Below, in pieces: positions 1 through 8,000 of a stretch of 56,952 nt of DNA. The position numbers and the translations under genes are program-made. Source of the stretch: an uncultured Prevotella sp. (GTDB lineage Bacteria > Bacteroidota > Bacteroidia > Bacteroidales > Bacteroidaceae); NCBI GenBank assembly GCA_934183135.1, contig CAKPRX010000003.1:1-56952 (forward strand). The letters run 5' to 3'. How positions within the stretch are numbered: position 1 is the first letter of the stretch; each line of letters opens with the position of its first letter. The notes under the pieces were generated by a model that was not told the DNA's origin, did not search any database, and worked only from the letters and a program-made list of their open reading frames with translations.

Positions 1-2
1 AG

Positions 3-545
3 ATGAAAAGATTTTTATTCGTTACCGCAGCATTGCTCGCAATGTCGGTATCTTTCTGTTTCGGTCAGTCCAAAGAAGACATCAAGGCCAGCATTGACCG
101 TTGTGCAAAATTGGAGAAGCTTTGCTCTAAGCAGCCGAAGCAAACTGGAGTTCCTGACGTTGACTCCTATGTACAGGGCGTTTACAATGCTGCCATTAGT
201 TCCGCTGCGTCATCAGCTCTATTCCAAGACCTTTATTATCGTCAGATTGGCGAGACGAAGGATGGTGTTACAGACGTAACTATCAAGAAGCCTACAGTAG
301 AGGAACTTGTCGCATTAGGTGCCACTCTAACAGCAGAAGGTGTTTCTATCGCAGAAGCAGGAAAAGGTGCAGAGGCTGCAACCAAGGCATCTTCTACTAA
401 CAAGAATCCAATGAAAGCAGCTAAGATTGCATCAGCTCTCGCCTTTACAAAAGATGCTTACCCTGTTTTACTTGAAGAATCAAAAGCGAAGGTCGCTGCC
501 ATCAAGCAGATGATTGAAACAGCAAAAACTGCAAAGAATTTGTAA
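3..545 (+). CDS. Exported protein of unknown function
   Basis: This 180-residue protein starts with a lysine-arginine plus hydrophobic stretch of about 20 residues ending near FCFGQS, a typical Sec signal peptide, so it is probably periplasmic or surface-exposed. The mature part has two cysteines near residues 34 and 41 and a largely helical, alanine-rich C-terminal half. I recognise no family. It is the first visible gene of a rightward four-gene operon: its TAA stop overlaps the ATG of the next gene by one base. The start is two bases from the window edge, but the signal peptide begins properly there, so the gene looks complete. Codon use is much more AT-rich than in genes beyond 5 kb. Confidence 0.75.
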   Translation: MKRFLFVTAALLAMSVSFCFGQSKEDIKASIDRCAKLEKLCSKQPKQTGVPDVDSYVQGVYNAAISSAASSALFQDLYYRQIGETKDGVTDVTIKKPTVEELVALGATLTAEGVSIAEAGKGAEAATKASSTNKNPMKAAKIASALAFTKDAYPVLLEESKAKVAAIKQMIETAKTAKNL

Positions 546-1378
546 TGGGAAATTTTCGCATTTTATATGCGGTCATACTTGCGTGTATCCTTTGCGGATA
601 TACGCAAGTTTCTTTAGCATCCGATGACCGCCCAGTCGTAGGTGTAACTCAGTTTACTTGCGATGAAAAGAGTCCATACACAGGACTTGTAACAGAGAAA
701 GTTGTGGAAATGCTAACTAACACTCACCGTTTTGTTGTAGTCGACAGAACAAGTCGCGATAAAGTAGTGGATGAGCTTGAACTACAGAAGTGCGAGGCTT
801 TTCTCAACAGCCATAATCTTGCAGAACAAGGTGCGGCTGTTGCAGCCGAACAGTTGGTAACAGGACACATTGTTAAGATACCAATTTATCGTATGAAGAA
901 TGTTGACGGAAGCACACGTGGTTATAAAGCGAGTGTTGCTTTTCAGTTGAAAGTTGTTGACGTAGAGACAGGCGTAAGCAATGAAGCACAGAGTTTTAAC
1001 GGAAAATGCAGTAAGGAAATGCTGTCGCCAGAGAGTGCTGTTACAGCAGCCATGCAAAGCCTACAGTCCGATATCTATGAATATTTTCGTATCAATTTCC
1101 CTGTCAAGGGAAAAGTCTTGAAAACGATAGACAAGAGCACGATACTTCTCAATGTCGGCAAGGAAGCAGGAATCAAGGTCGGTGATATATTTTCGATAGA
1201 ATCTGTAGAGATGCTTGACGGCAAACCGTACCCATCAGAACTCGGAAAGGCCAAGGTGATAAAACTTTCCGGAGAATCATTTGCAGAATGTAGCGTGTCA
1301 AGCAAAGTCATTACCGCTATTGAAAACAGTAAAGCTTCGCACAATTTAGTTCGTTGTAACCTAATTATCAAGAAATGA
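545..1378 (+). CDS. CsgG/LpoB-like exported protein
   Basis: The 277-residue product has a signal peptide (about residues 1-25) and then the layout of CsgG-type assembly proteins: an opening strand with VGVTQF, a helix ending in VVDRT, and the LVTGHI segment typical of CsgG/FlgO/LpoB folds, where these proteins sense or build envelope structures. The last 80 residues (GKVLKTIDKSTILLNVGKEA onward) resemble the C-terminal beta domain of FlgT-like proteins. A canonical lipobox is not obvious, so a periplasmic form is possible. It overlaps the gene before by one base and the gene after by four bases, indicating one transcript. Family-level assignment is fairly good; the actual partner is unknown. 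Confidence 0.65.
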   Translation: MGNFRILYAVILACILCGYTQVSLASDDRPVVGVTQFTCDEKSPYTGLVTEKVVEMLTNTHRFVVVDRTSRDKVVDELELQKCEAFLNSHNLAEQGAAVAAEQLVTGHIVKIPIYRMKNVDGSTRGYKASVAFQLKVVDVETGVSNEAQSFNGKCSKEMLSPESAVTAAMQSLQSDIYEYFRINFPVKGKVLKTIDKSTILLNVGKEAGIKVGDIFSIESVEMLDGKPYPSELGKAKVIKLSGESFAECSVSSKVITAIENSKASHNLVRCNLIIKK

Positions 1379-2268
1379 GTATGAAAAGAATTTTAACAAT
1401 ACTATTGGGTCTGTGTGTCTTCTGCTGTACATGGGCACAAAGCATAGAGTCTCAAGTTACTCCTTTGCCTACGGCACGTCCCAAAATTATGGTTATACCA
1501 TATACTACACAAGGCGAAGATATTCGCACCGTCTTGGAAAATGATGTGAATAAGCGTATAGCTTTAACAAAGATAAAAGAAGCATTTGACCAAAGAGGTT
1601 ATACTACAGTTGACTTCTTTGCCAAGGTAAAAGCCTTGTCGAAAGCCACCGCTTTAGGCAATTCCCAACAACAAGATGTCAAGACAATGATTATACAACA
1701 ATCTGGTGCTGACGTTTATGTAGAAGCGGAAATAACCCTATTGGAATCACCATCTGGCAATGCCATGAAAGTAATTCTATCTGGTTATGAAACCTCTACA
1801 GCAAATTCGCTTGCCAATGCTGTTTGTGAGAGCGGGAAGTTTTACACTGACGACTATGGCAAACTGACATCAAGAGCTGTTGAGACAGGAATGGACAAAT
1901 TCTTGAATACAATGCAGGAGAAACTGATGGATATAGCTGAAAATGGTCAGTCCATAGCGGTGACCGTAGGCATTGACGAGGCATCCTCTCGTTCTATGTC
2001 GCAAGAGGTAGGAGGTGATGGTCTCGCCTTGTCCGACGCTTTGGAAATGTGGGTGGAAGAGAATGCTTATAAAGGCAATTACCATATACAGGGAACGACC
2101 GACAAGCAGATGCTCTTCGATGATATCCGCATACCGCTAAAAGACGAGAACGGAAGAACGTATAATATCAACAAGTTCGGCTTAAAATTACTGACTTTTT
2201 TCCGAAATCTTGGAATCAAGATAGAAAGGACAACAAGTAACAACATGTTGGTTGTAACCATTAAATAA
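1375..2268 (+). CDS. DUF6175-like exported protein
   Basis: A 297-residue protein with a signal peptide (hydrophobic core then CCTWAQ). The mature region opens with PKIMVIPYTTQGEDIR and VNKRIALTKIKEAFDQRG, which I associate with the Bacteroidales DUF6175 family, of unknown function and usually found beside CsgG-like proteins. A later segment (GADVYVEAEITL) suggests a CsgG-like alpha/beta fold. Translation could begin at 1375 or at 1381 (MKRIL), six bases later; the first overlaps the preceding stop by four bases. The gene sits third in the AT-rich operon. No catalytic motif is visible. Confidence 0.6.
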   Translation: MSMKRILTILLGLCVFCCTWAQSIESQVTPLPTARPKIMVIPYTTQGEDIRTVLENDVNKRIALTKIKEAFDQRGYTTVDFFAKVKALSKATALGNSQQQDVKTMIIQQSGADVYVEAEITLLESPSGNAMKVILSGYETSTANSLANAVCESGKFYTDDYGKLTSRAVETGMDKFLNTMQEKLMDIAENGQSIAVTVGIDEASSRSMSQEVGGDGLALSDALEMWVEENAYKGNYHIQGTTDKQMLFDDIRIPLKDENGRTYNINKFGLKLLTFFRNLGIKIERTTSNNMLVVTIK

Positions 2269-2282
2269 TAGGAGTACCCATT

Positions 2283-3194
2283 ATGAAAAGAACATTATTG
2301 CTCATGTCAATACTGATTTGTGGCTTCTTTACGGTTTCTGCCCAAGGGATTGAAATTGCTTTTGCCCTTCCTTCAGGCAATGACCAACTTAGTAATAATA
2401 CAGCTAAGATACTGAGAAGCAAGTTCTTGCCAGCCATGACAGAAAACGGAGTAGAAACAGCAGAAGTCAGCACAATAGCTATTAAGCCAGAAACAAGTTT
2501 TGTCAACCGACAAATAGTGGAGGGTGGTATGAGAAACATACACACAAGCGATATACAGTTCAACTTTATCTGCACGAATCTTGTTACAAGTACGACTTTT
2601 GCAAGTTGTGTTCTCACAGTGCGAGGAGAAGGATTCAGTGATGATGATGCCATAAAAAATGCCCTATCAAAGGTTTCGGCTGAGGACAAGCGATTGTCAA
2701 CATTCATACATACAGCAAAAGACAAAATTATAGATTACTATCAGAGAAACCTTAATTCTGTCATATCACGTGCCCATACTTTCGCCAACATTCAACAATA
2801 TGGTGAAGGATTGGCTCTGCTGTTTTCTTGCCCTGCAACAATCTCTGGTTATGCAAAAGTCAACAACGAGATAACTGCAATTTATCGTCAATACCAAACG
2901 CAGGAATGCAGCAATATAATTCAGAAAGCCCGAGTGGAATACGCTAACGGCAATTATGATGCTGCAGCTGAATATCTTCAGCAAATAGATATGACAAGTT
3001 CTTGTGCTACTGAAGCCAAACATCTCTGTATGCAAATCAAGCAAACAAAAGATGCAGAAGCTCGGCGTGCTGTTGAACTTATCGAAAGACAATCACAACG
3101 TGAGGCGGATCTTGAAAAAACCAGAATTAAAGCGGCACGTGACGTGGCTGTCGCTTACTGTAAAAGAAGAACTGATGTATATTTTGTTTGGTAA
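2283..3194 (+). CDS. Exported protein with TPR-like C-terminal half
   Basis: This 303-residue protein carries a signal peptide ending near VSAQG. The N-terminal half (IEIAFALPSGNDQLSNNTAK) looks like a small alpha/beta domain akin to the other proteins of the operon; the second half (EYANGNYDAAAEYLQQI with later cysteines) has one or two TPR-like helical hairpins followed by a charged helix. The ending, aromatic residues after a Lys/Arg-rich helix (YCKRRTDVYFVW), first looked like a frameshift, but the frame is open throughout and I see no homologous continuation in other frames. It is the last gene of the AT-rich operon, 14 bases after DUF6175. Function unknown. Confidence 0.65.
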   Translation: MKRTLLLMSILICGFFTVSAQGIEIAFALPSGNDQLSNNTAKILRSKFLPAMTENGVETAEVSTIAIKPETSFVNRQIVEGGMRNIHTSDIQFNFICTNLVTSTTFASCVLTVRGEGFSDDDAIKNALSKVSAEDKRLSTFIHTAKDKIIDYYQRNLNSVISRAHTFANIQQYGEGLALLFSCPATISGYAKVNNEITAIYRQYQTQECSNIIQKARVEYANGNYDAAAEYLQQIDMTSSCATEAKHLCMQIKQTKDAEARRAVELIERQSQREADLEKTRIKAARDVAVAYCKRRTDVYFVW

Positions 3195-3253
3195 CATTAT
3201 TCGTGTATTTGATTAGATGTGAGAAGCCTATATAATTTCTCACATCTAATCAT

Positions 3254-3901
3254 TCATCGTCTTACTCCTTTGCCTTTTCTTGGCTTCATCATTTGAGTAG
3301 CTTGTCGCAAACAACGCCTTATCCATCCTATCTCATCTTCGTCCTTATCACGTCCCCAATCCTTGGTATCACCACCGCCTCCGCCTTGGCTTTCAGTGAA
3401 TTTGGTAGCTTTATTGATGTAGCCGATGTACAGGTACATTGCACAATAGATTATTTTGTCACCATGATTGATAAAGTCCATGGCAAAGCTATCGTCAAAG
3501 AGGCTGCTGTCATGAGTACTCGTCATGCGAGGATAGATGTTTGCTATCTCTGACAATGCTTTCATGCCAGCTTGCGCCCAAATCTTATTGATTATCTGTT
3601 GTTGGTATGAAACGGCTGACTTCTCAAAGGCAGCATTGATTTCCTTGTTCCTTGCAGCGACATAAGAGGTGTCTTTCTGTAATTCATCAAGTTGCACTTT
3701 GGCTCTTACAAGTTTCATCTTCTTGTCGTTTAGTTTGTCACGAACCTCCCAAAGTTCTTTCCTAACAGCGGTGATTTTTGCCTTTTTTCTTATTACCTTA
3801 TTATATAACCGAATAACCAGATGGTTTGTATTTGTTTCGTGTTGTTCTTTGTTGATAAACAAATCATCGGATGAAGACGCTTCTTGCCGGCAAATAGGCA
3901 A
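3254..3901 (-). pseudogene. Probable C-terminal fragment of a mobilisation relaxase
   Basis: A 215-codon frame reading leftward. Residues about 30-90 form a charged coiled coil; the tail has a GGGGG run, then WGRDKDEDE and an arginine/lysine-rich end around MMKPRKGKG. A coiled coil followed by a glycine run, a D/E-rich patch and a basic tail matches the C-termini I know from relaxases (MobB type) of Bacteroides mobilisable elements. The N-terminal relaxase domain with its HUH and tyrosine motifs is absent, and the sequence upstream changes to unrelated DNA and then the 470-bp repeat at 4020. I therefore call it a truncated remnant, though a stand-alone coiled-coil protein is possible. The exact 5' boundary of the homologous part is unclear. 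Confidence 0.4.
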
Positions 3902-4019
3902 TACGGGACTTCTGCACCACGAGAATACTTCTGCCCACGCTTGTAGGCTCGTATGGCTCTGTGTCTAAGCTCTGCCCTCGGTTTTACCTTGCCGTCGCTA
4001 TAATCATGGCAAGAATGGC
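3902..4019. other. Junction between AT-rich island and 470-bp repeat
   Basis: No supported gene lies here. A leftward frame (3793-4131) runs through it but enters the repeat and has no recognisable domain. GC content rises across this stretch, marking the right edge of the AT-rich block. Confidence 0.35.
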
Positions 4020-4488
4020 GAAAAACCTTTACACGCGGCTGTATATTTATGCAAAACGAGCCGCGTTTTTGTATAAATATGCAGTCGTAGCACCTGTTTT
4101 TCAGGGTGTATTTTCCAGAAATTTTCAGCAAACCAGGACTGATTTTGGGTCATCGGGGGTACTTAGAGGCACCGCGAGGGCTGCAAAAGTAATAACCATT
4201 TACAAAATAGGAACGTTTTATGCCCTTTTCGCTGCTATTTTCGGTTCTTTCGAGGATGGTTTTTAGGGTCATGGCGATGGTCATTTTTTCGCTCGCGATG
4301 GTCATTACGATTCTAATGACCATCGCGAGCGAAAAAATGACGGTTTCCAGGTGGCCAGAAAACGGGCGTTTTCGCCACCGCTGTCCCCTCGGTGAGCGTA
4401 CAGACAAAACACAGAAGCCCGAAATGCCCTCGCCCAGGGGCGAAACGGAAGAAATGTATATTTATGCAATATCGGAAAAATATTTACG
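4020..4488 (+). repeat. 470-bp structured repeat, copy A
   Basis: First of three diverged copies (others at 30390 and 48949, same orientation). It begins GAAAAACCTTTAC and ends GGAAAAATATTTACG, a near direct terminal repeat. Inside are a 5' hairpin (arms 4036-4056 and 4067-4087, three G-U type pairs), a central perfect 28-bp inverted repeat (4280-4307 and 4314-4341, six-base loop) and an ARG-box-like palindrome near the 3' end (4455-4468). By eye about three quarters of positions agree with the other copies, with almost no length change. Small frames exist inside, but substitutions are not concentrated at third codon positions. Confidence 0.85.
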
Positions 4489-4729
4489 GTACAGACCAGA
4501 CTCACGCTCGCTGTTGCACACACCCTTTAGAAGCCTGGCCTGTGCACAGGGGGGCGCTTTTTGCTTTTTACCCTTCTATGGCTTACCTCAATGGGTGTCA
4601 GTAGGCTACAGGAGGGCGTTGGGGTATTAATATTTGTTAAAAAAACAACGGAAATGACATGGCGTATTCATTTTCCCGCTATCTTCGCGTTAATAACGGC
4701 AATTAGCTGACTGGTAAAATATATCGCTT
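4489..4729. other. Intergenic stretch upstream of orphan secreted gene
   Basis: 240 bases between repeat copy A and the next gene. It should hold the promoter of the 4730 gene, but I see no clean TAnnTTTG box; the nearest AT-rich candidate is TTAATATTTG near 4627. Confidence 0.3.
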
Positions 4730-5491
4730 ATGAAACGGATTTTTGTCATCGCCTTGATGGGGCTGTCCACGATGGCTGTATCGGCAAAGGATGCTGGGAT
4801 CCAGTGGCTCCGGCAGGTAGCAGTGTATAACGATAGTTTGTTCGGGGTAAGCACGGCTGTGCCCACGGGCTTTGTCGGTGGGGCAGACGGCCTGAGCCTG
4901 ATGGAATATGCCCCCAATGACACCTGGGGCAACTCGCTTACGGGCAACAGGGGGCGTTATCTGTACTGTGCGACGGCTCTGAGCAAGGACCGGGAGTGCA
5001 TGATACTGTACCCCTATCTGATATTTGCCCGCAGCAAGGTGGACACTACGCCTGGCCGGGCCTTTGCCCTTAGCCAGAAGCAGATGGGCGCTGAGATGGA
5101 GGTGGCGCTGGCCCAGACGGGTGGCAGCCAGGCGTCGCAGCCTGCCACTGTGGTAGCGCGGATGGGCGGTGCCGAGGCCTTGCAGTGGGGCCATGCAGAC
5201 TCGGTGTATGTCGTAGACTTCCCCGTGGCCCAACCCTGTCTCGGGCGGTTTACCCACTGTGTGGCCGTCTATATGGCCAAAAGTAAGCGACCCCCCATCT
5301 TCCTGAAAGTGCTGCTCACGGACAAGGGCTATGCCCGCCGCGCGGCCTTCTTGGCCGCTGCCAGGGAGTGTATGGCCTATCAGGACCGCCCCATGCTGGC
5401 CGAGCAGAAAAGCGCCCTGCCCACTAACGCCCTGCTGAACATTCGCAAGGCCCCTATTATCATGCTGCGTCACGGCGCGCCCCAGCCCTGA
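4730..5491 (+). CDS. Secreted protein of unknown function
   Basis: The 253-residue product starts MKRIF followed by a hydrophobic stretch and VSAKD, a Sec signal peptide. The mature protein has no motif I recognise; phrases such as GRYLYCATALSKDRECMIL and PPIFLKVLLTDKGYARRAAF suggest a compact mixed alpha/beta domain with four scattered cysteines. Codon use is GC-rich like the genes to its right, so it does not belong to the AT-rich block on its left. It stands alone, facing glnN across a terminator. The start is the only sensible one given the signal peptide. Probably lineage-restricted. Confidence 0.65.
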   Translation: MKRIFVIALMGLSTMAVSAKDAGIQWLRQVAVYNDSLFGVSTAVPTGFVGGADGLSLMEYAPNDTWGNSLTGNRGRYLYCATALSKDRECMILYPYLIFARSKVDTTPGRAFALSQKQMGAEMEVALAQTGGSQASQPATVVARMGGAEALQWGHADSVYVVDFPVAQPCLGRFTHCVAVYMAKSKRPPIFLKVLLTDKGYARRAAFLAAARECMAYQDRPMLAEQKSALPTNALLNIRKAPIIMLRHGAPQP

Positions 5492-5534
5492 GGGCCATGG
5501 GCAGGCCCTTGTGGTATAGGGCAGGCCGTAGCGT

Positions 5535-5590
5535 TTTAAAAAAAGAAAGCGAACCGGAAACCTGGCGGTAACACCAGTTGTCCGGTTCGC
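5535..5590 (-). terminator. Rho-independent terminator of glnN
   Basis: Stem GCGAACCGGA/TCCGGTTCGC (5549-5558 and 5581-5590), extended internally by AACCTGG/CCAGTT, followed on the minus strand by a T-rich run (TTTCTTTTTTTT, 5537-5548). It lies 41 bases after the glnN stop and may also stop the gene at 4730. Confidence 0.8.
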
Positions 5591-5631
5591 TGTTATTTTA
5601 GGGCAGCAAGTGCTTGCCCGTATAAGCCATG

Positions 5632-7821
5632 TTAGCGTATGAAGAGCATCTCGCGGTACTTAGGCAGTGTCCAGAGCTCATCGCTCACGATGAGTTCGAG
5701 CTTGTCTATCTGGTAGCGTATCTCCTCCATCTTGGGGGCCACCGTGTCGTGGTAGGCCACGGCCTTGGTGCGCTCGTCGGCTATCTTGTTGGCCACCTTG
5801 CGGGCGTTGACCAGTTCCTCGACGCCCGTCTCTATTATCTGGGTGCGCTCGGCTATCTCCTTGATAATCTTCTTGTTGCGTGCGGTGAGCTGGGCAGCCT
5901 CGTCGGCACTGAATATGGCGTACATGTTCTCCACGTTCTTGGCCAACTGGCTCTGGTAGTGCGTGGCCACGGGTATGATGTGGTTCATGGACAGGTCGCC
6001 CATCACGCGAGCCTCTATCTGTATCTTCTTGGTGTACGTTTCCCACTTGACCTCGTTGCGGGCTTCGAGCTCGTTGCGCTTCATGATGTTGAGCGACTCG
6101 AACATCTTGACGCTGGACTCGTCCAGGTAGCGGTCGAATATTACAGGACAGCTGGTCTCGCAGTCCAGCCCGCGGCGCTTGGCCTCGGCTACCCACTCGT
6201 CCGAGTATCCGTTGCCGTCGAAGTGTATGGGCTGGCAGGTGGTGATGTCCTCGCGTACCACGTCGATGATGGCGCTTATCTTGTCCTCGCCCTTGGCGAT
6301 GAGCGCGTCTACCCGCGTCTTGAAGTCGTTGAGGGCCTCGGCCACGGCACCGTTGAGGGCTATCATGGCCGACGCGCAGTTGGCCTCGGAGCCTACGGCG
6401 CGGAACTCGAAGCGGTTGCCCGTAAAGGCGAAGGGCGATGTACGGTTGCGGTCGGTGTTGTCTATGAGCAGCTCGGGTATTCCGGGTATGTCGAGCTTCA
6501 TGCCCTGCTTGCCCTTCATGGAGAAGAGGTCGTCCTTGTCGGCCTTGACGATGTGCTCGAGCAGGTCAGAGAGCTGGCGACCTAAGAAGCTGGAGATAAT
6601 GGCGGGTGGTGCCTCGTTGGCGCCCAGTCGGTGTGCGTTGGTGGCACTCATTATCGACGCCTTGATGAGTCCGTTGTGACGGTACACGCCCATCAGCGTC
6701 TCGACGATGAACACCACGAAGCGCAGGTTGTCCTCGGCGTTCTTGCCAGGAGCGTGGAGCAGCACGCCCGTATCGGTAGAGAGGCTCCAGTTGTTGTGCT
6801 TGCCCGAGCCGTTGATGCCGGCAAACGGCTTCTCGTGCAGCAGCACGCGGAAACCATGTCTGCGGGCCACCTTCTTCATCAGCGACATGATGAGCATGTT
6901 GTGGTCTACAGCCAGGTTGCACTCCTCGAATATGGGAGCCAGCTCGAACTGGTTAGGAGCCACCTCGTTGTGTCTGGTCTTGCACGGTATGCCCAGCTCG
7001 AGGGCCTTGTTCTCCAGGTCTTTCATAAATGCCTGCACACGCTCGGGTATGATGCCGAAATAGTGGTCGTCCATCTGCTGGTTCTTGGCCGAGTCGTGTC
7101 CCATGAGGGTCCGGCCGGTGAGCATAAGGTCGGGCCGGGCGAAGTAGAGGCCCTCGTCGACCAGGAAGTACTCCTGCTCCCAGCCCAGGTTGGCCTGGGT
7201 CTTCTGGACATCGGGGTAGAAGTAGCGGGCCACGCTCGTGGCGGCCTCGTCTACGGCACGCAGCGCACGCAGCAGGGGTGCCTTGTAGTCCAGCGACTCG
7301 CCGGTGTACGAGATGAATATCGTGGGTATGCAGAGGGTGTCGTCTATGATGAATACAGGCGATGTGGGGTCCCAGGCCGAGTAGCCGCGGGCCTCGAAGG
7401 TGTTGCGGATGCCGCCCGAGGGGAAGCTCGAGGCGTCGGGCTCCTGCTGTACGAGCAGCTTGCCGGTAAACTCCTCTATCATGCCGCCCTTGCCGTCGTG
7501 CTCAACAAAGGCATCGTGCTTCTCGGCTGTGCCCTCGGTGAGTGGCTGGAACCAGTGGGTGTAGTGGGTGACGCCATTCTCCTGCGCCCATTGCTTCATG
7601 CCGGCAGCCACAGCGTCGGCTATGGAGCGGTCCAGCCGCGTGCCATGGTCTATCACGTCTGTCAGCTTAGCGTAGACCTCTGCGGGCAGATACTTGTACA
7701 TCTTGGCACGGTTGAAAACATACTTTCCGAAAAATTCGGACGGGCGCTGCTTGGGGGCAGCCACTTCGACAGGGCGCTTGTGGAACGCCTCTGCCACAAC
7801 CTCAAATCTCAAATTTGCCAT
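5632..7821 (-). CDS. glnN: Glutamine synthetase type III
   Basis: At 729 residues this is the GSIII form of glutamine synthetase, which joins ammonia to glutamate using ATP and is the usual enzyme of Bacteroidales. Family marks are the N-terminal FGKYVFNRAKM segment, the metal and ATP region NQQMDDHYFG, the HEKPFAGINGSGKHNNWSLS motif (glutamate and ATP site) around residue 330, and NRTSPFAFTGNRFEFRAVG near residue 465. The C-terminal third is helical, as in GSIII. Start at 7821 (MANLRFEVV) matches the family. It ends in a strong terminator and has a TACCTTTG promoter box upstream. It lies beside dapL/dapF and the asnB-amtB pair, so nitrogen assimilation genes cluster here. Confidence 0.96.
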   Translation of the reverse strand: MANLRFEVVAEAFHKRPVEVAAPKQRPSEFFGKYVFNRAKMYKYLPAEVYAKLTDVIDHGTRLDRSIADAVAAGMKQWAQENGVTHYTHWFQPLTEGTAEKHDAFVEHDGKGGMIEEFTGKLLVQQEPDASSFPSGGIRNTFEARGYSAWDPTSPVFIIDDTLCIPTIFISYTGESLDYKAPLLRALRAVDEAATSVARYFYPDVQKTQANLGWEQEYFLVDEGLYFARPDLMLTGRTLMGHDSAKNQQMDDHYFGIIPERVQAFMKDLENKALELGIPCKTRHNEVAPNQFELAPIFEECNLAVDHNMLIMSLMKKVARRHGFRVLLHEKPFAGINGSGKHNNWSLSTDTGVLLHAPGKNAEDNLRFVVFIVETLMGVYRHNGLIKASIMSATNAHRLGANEAPPAIISSFLGRQLSDLLEHIVKADKDDLFSMKGKQGMKLDIPGIPELLIDNTDRNRTSPFAFTGNRFEFRAVGSEANCASAMIALNGAVAEALNDFKTRVDALIAKGEDKISAIIDVVREDITTCQPIHFDGNGYSDEWVAEAKRRGLDCETSCPVIFDRYLDESSVKMFESLNIMKRNELEARNEVKWETYTKKIQIEARVMGDLSMNHIIPVATHYQSQLAKNVENMYAIFSADEAAQLTARNKKIIKEIAERTQIIETGVEELVNARKVANKIADERTKAVAYHDTVAPKMEEIRYQIDKLELIVSDELWTLPKYREMLFIR

Positions 7822-7934
7822 TGTCTCCTAAAATCTTAGTGTTGGAATATCTATGTATTTTTTTATGTCGGTTATGCTATGCCGCGGCGCTGTGGCGGCG
7901 CTGTGGCTGATGCCTGCCAGGGTGCTGACACGTG

Positions 7935-7942
7935 CAAAGGTA
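7935..7942 (-). promoter_or_regulatory. Bacteroidetes -7 box upstream of glnN
   Basis: TACCTTTG on the minus strand matches TAnnTTTG and lies 114 bases before the glnN start. No convincing TTTG -33 box is seen at the usual distance. Confidence 0.45.
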
Positions 7943-8000
7943 CTGAAAAAAAACGTCATGGGCTCAGCCGTGTCCGTTTATTTTACTGTCCTGTGCGGTC

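Noticed and set aside
2283..3194. Suspected frameshift at the end of the fourth island gene
   Set aside because: The frame is intact to the stop, and the aromatic ending follows a normal helix; no continuation is seen in other frames.
4220..4630. Open frames through the 470-bp element (also at 30591-30815 and 49083-49601)
   Set aside because: Substitutions between copies hit all codon positions, copies A and B share a frame only over the hairpin, and copy C is open in a different frame; conserved pairing explains the sequence better.
6631..7839. 402-codon frame antisense to glnN, and similar long antisense frames over serB, asnB, buk and the GH genes
   Set aside because: They mirror strong coding genes with very GC-rich third positions, which makes antisense frames open by composition.
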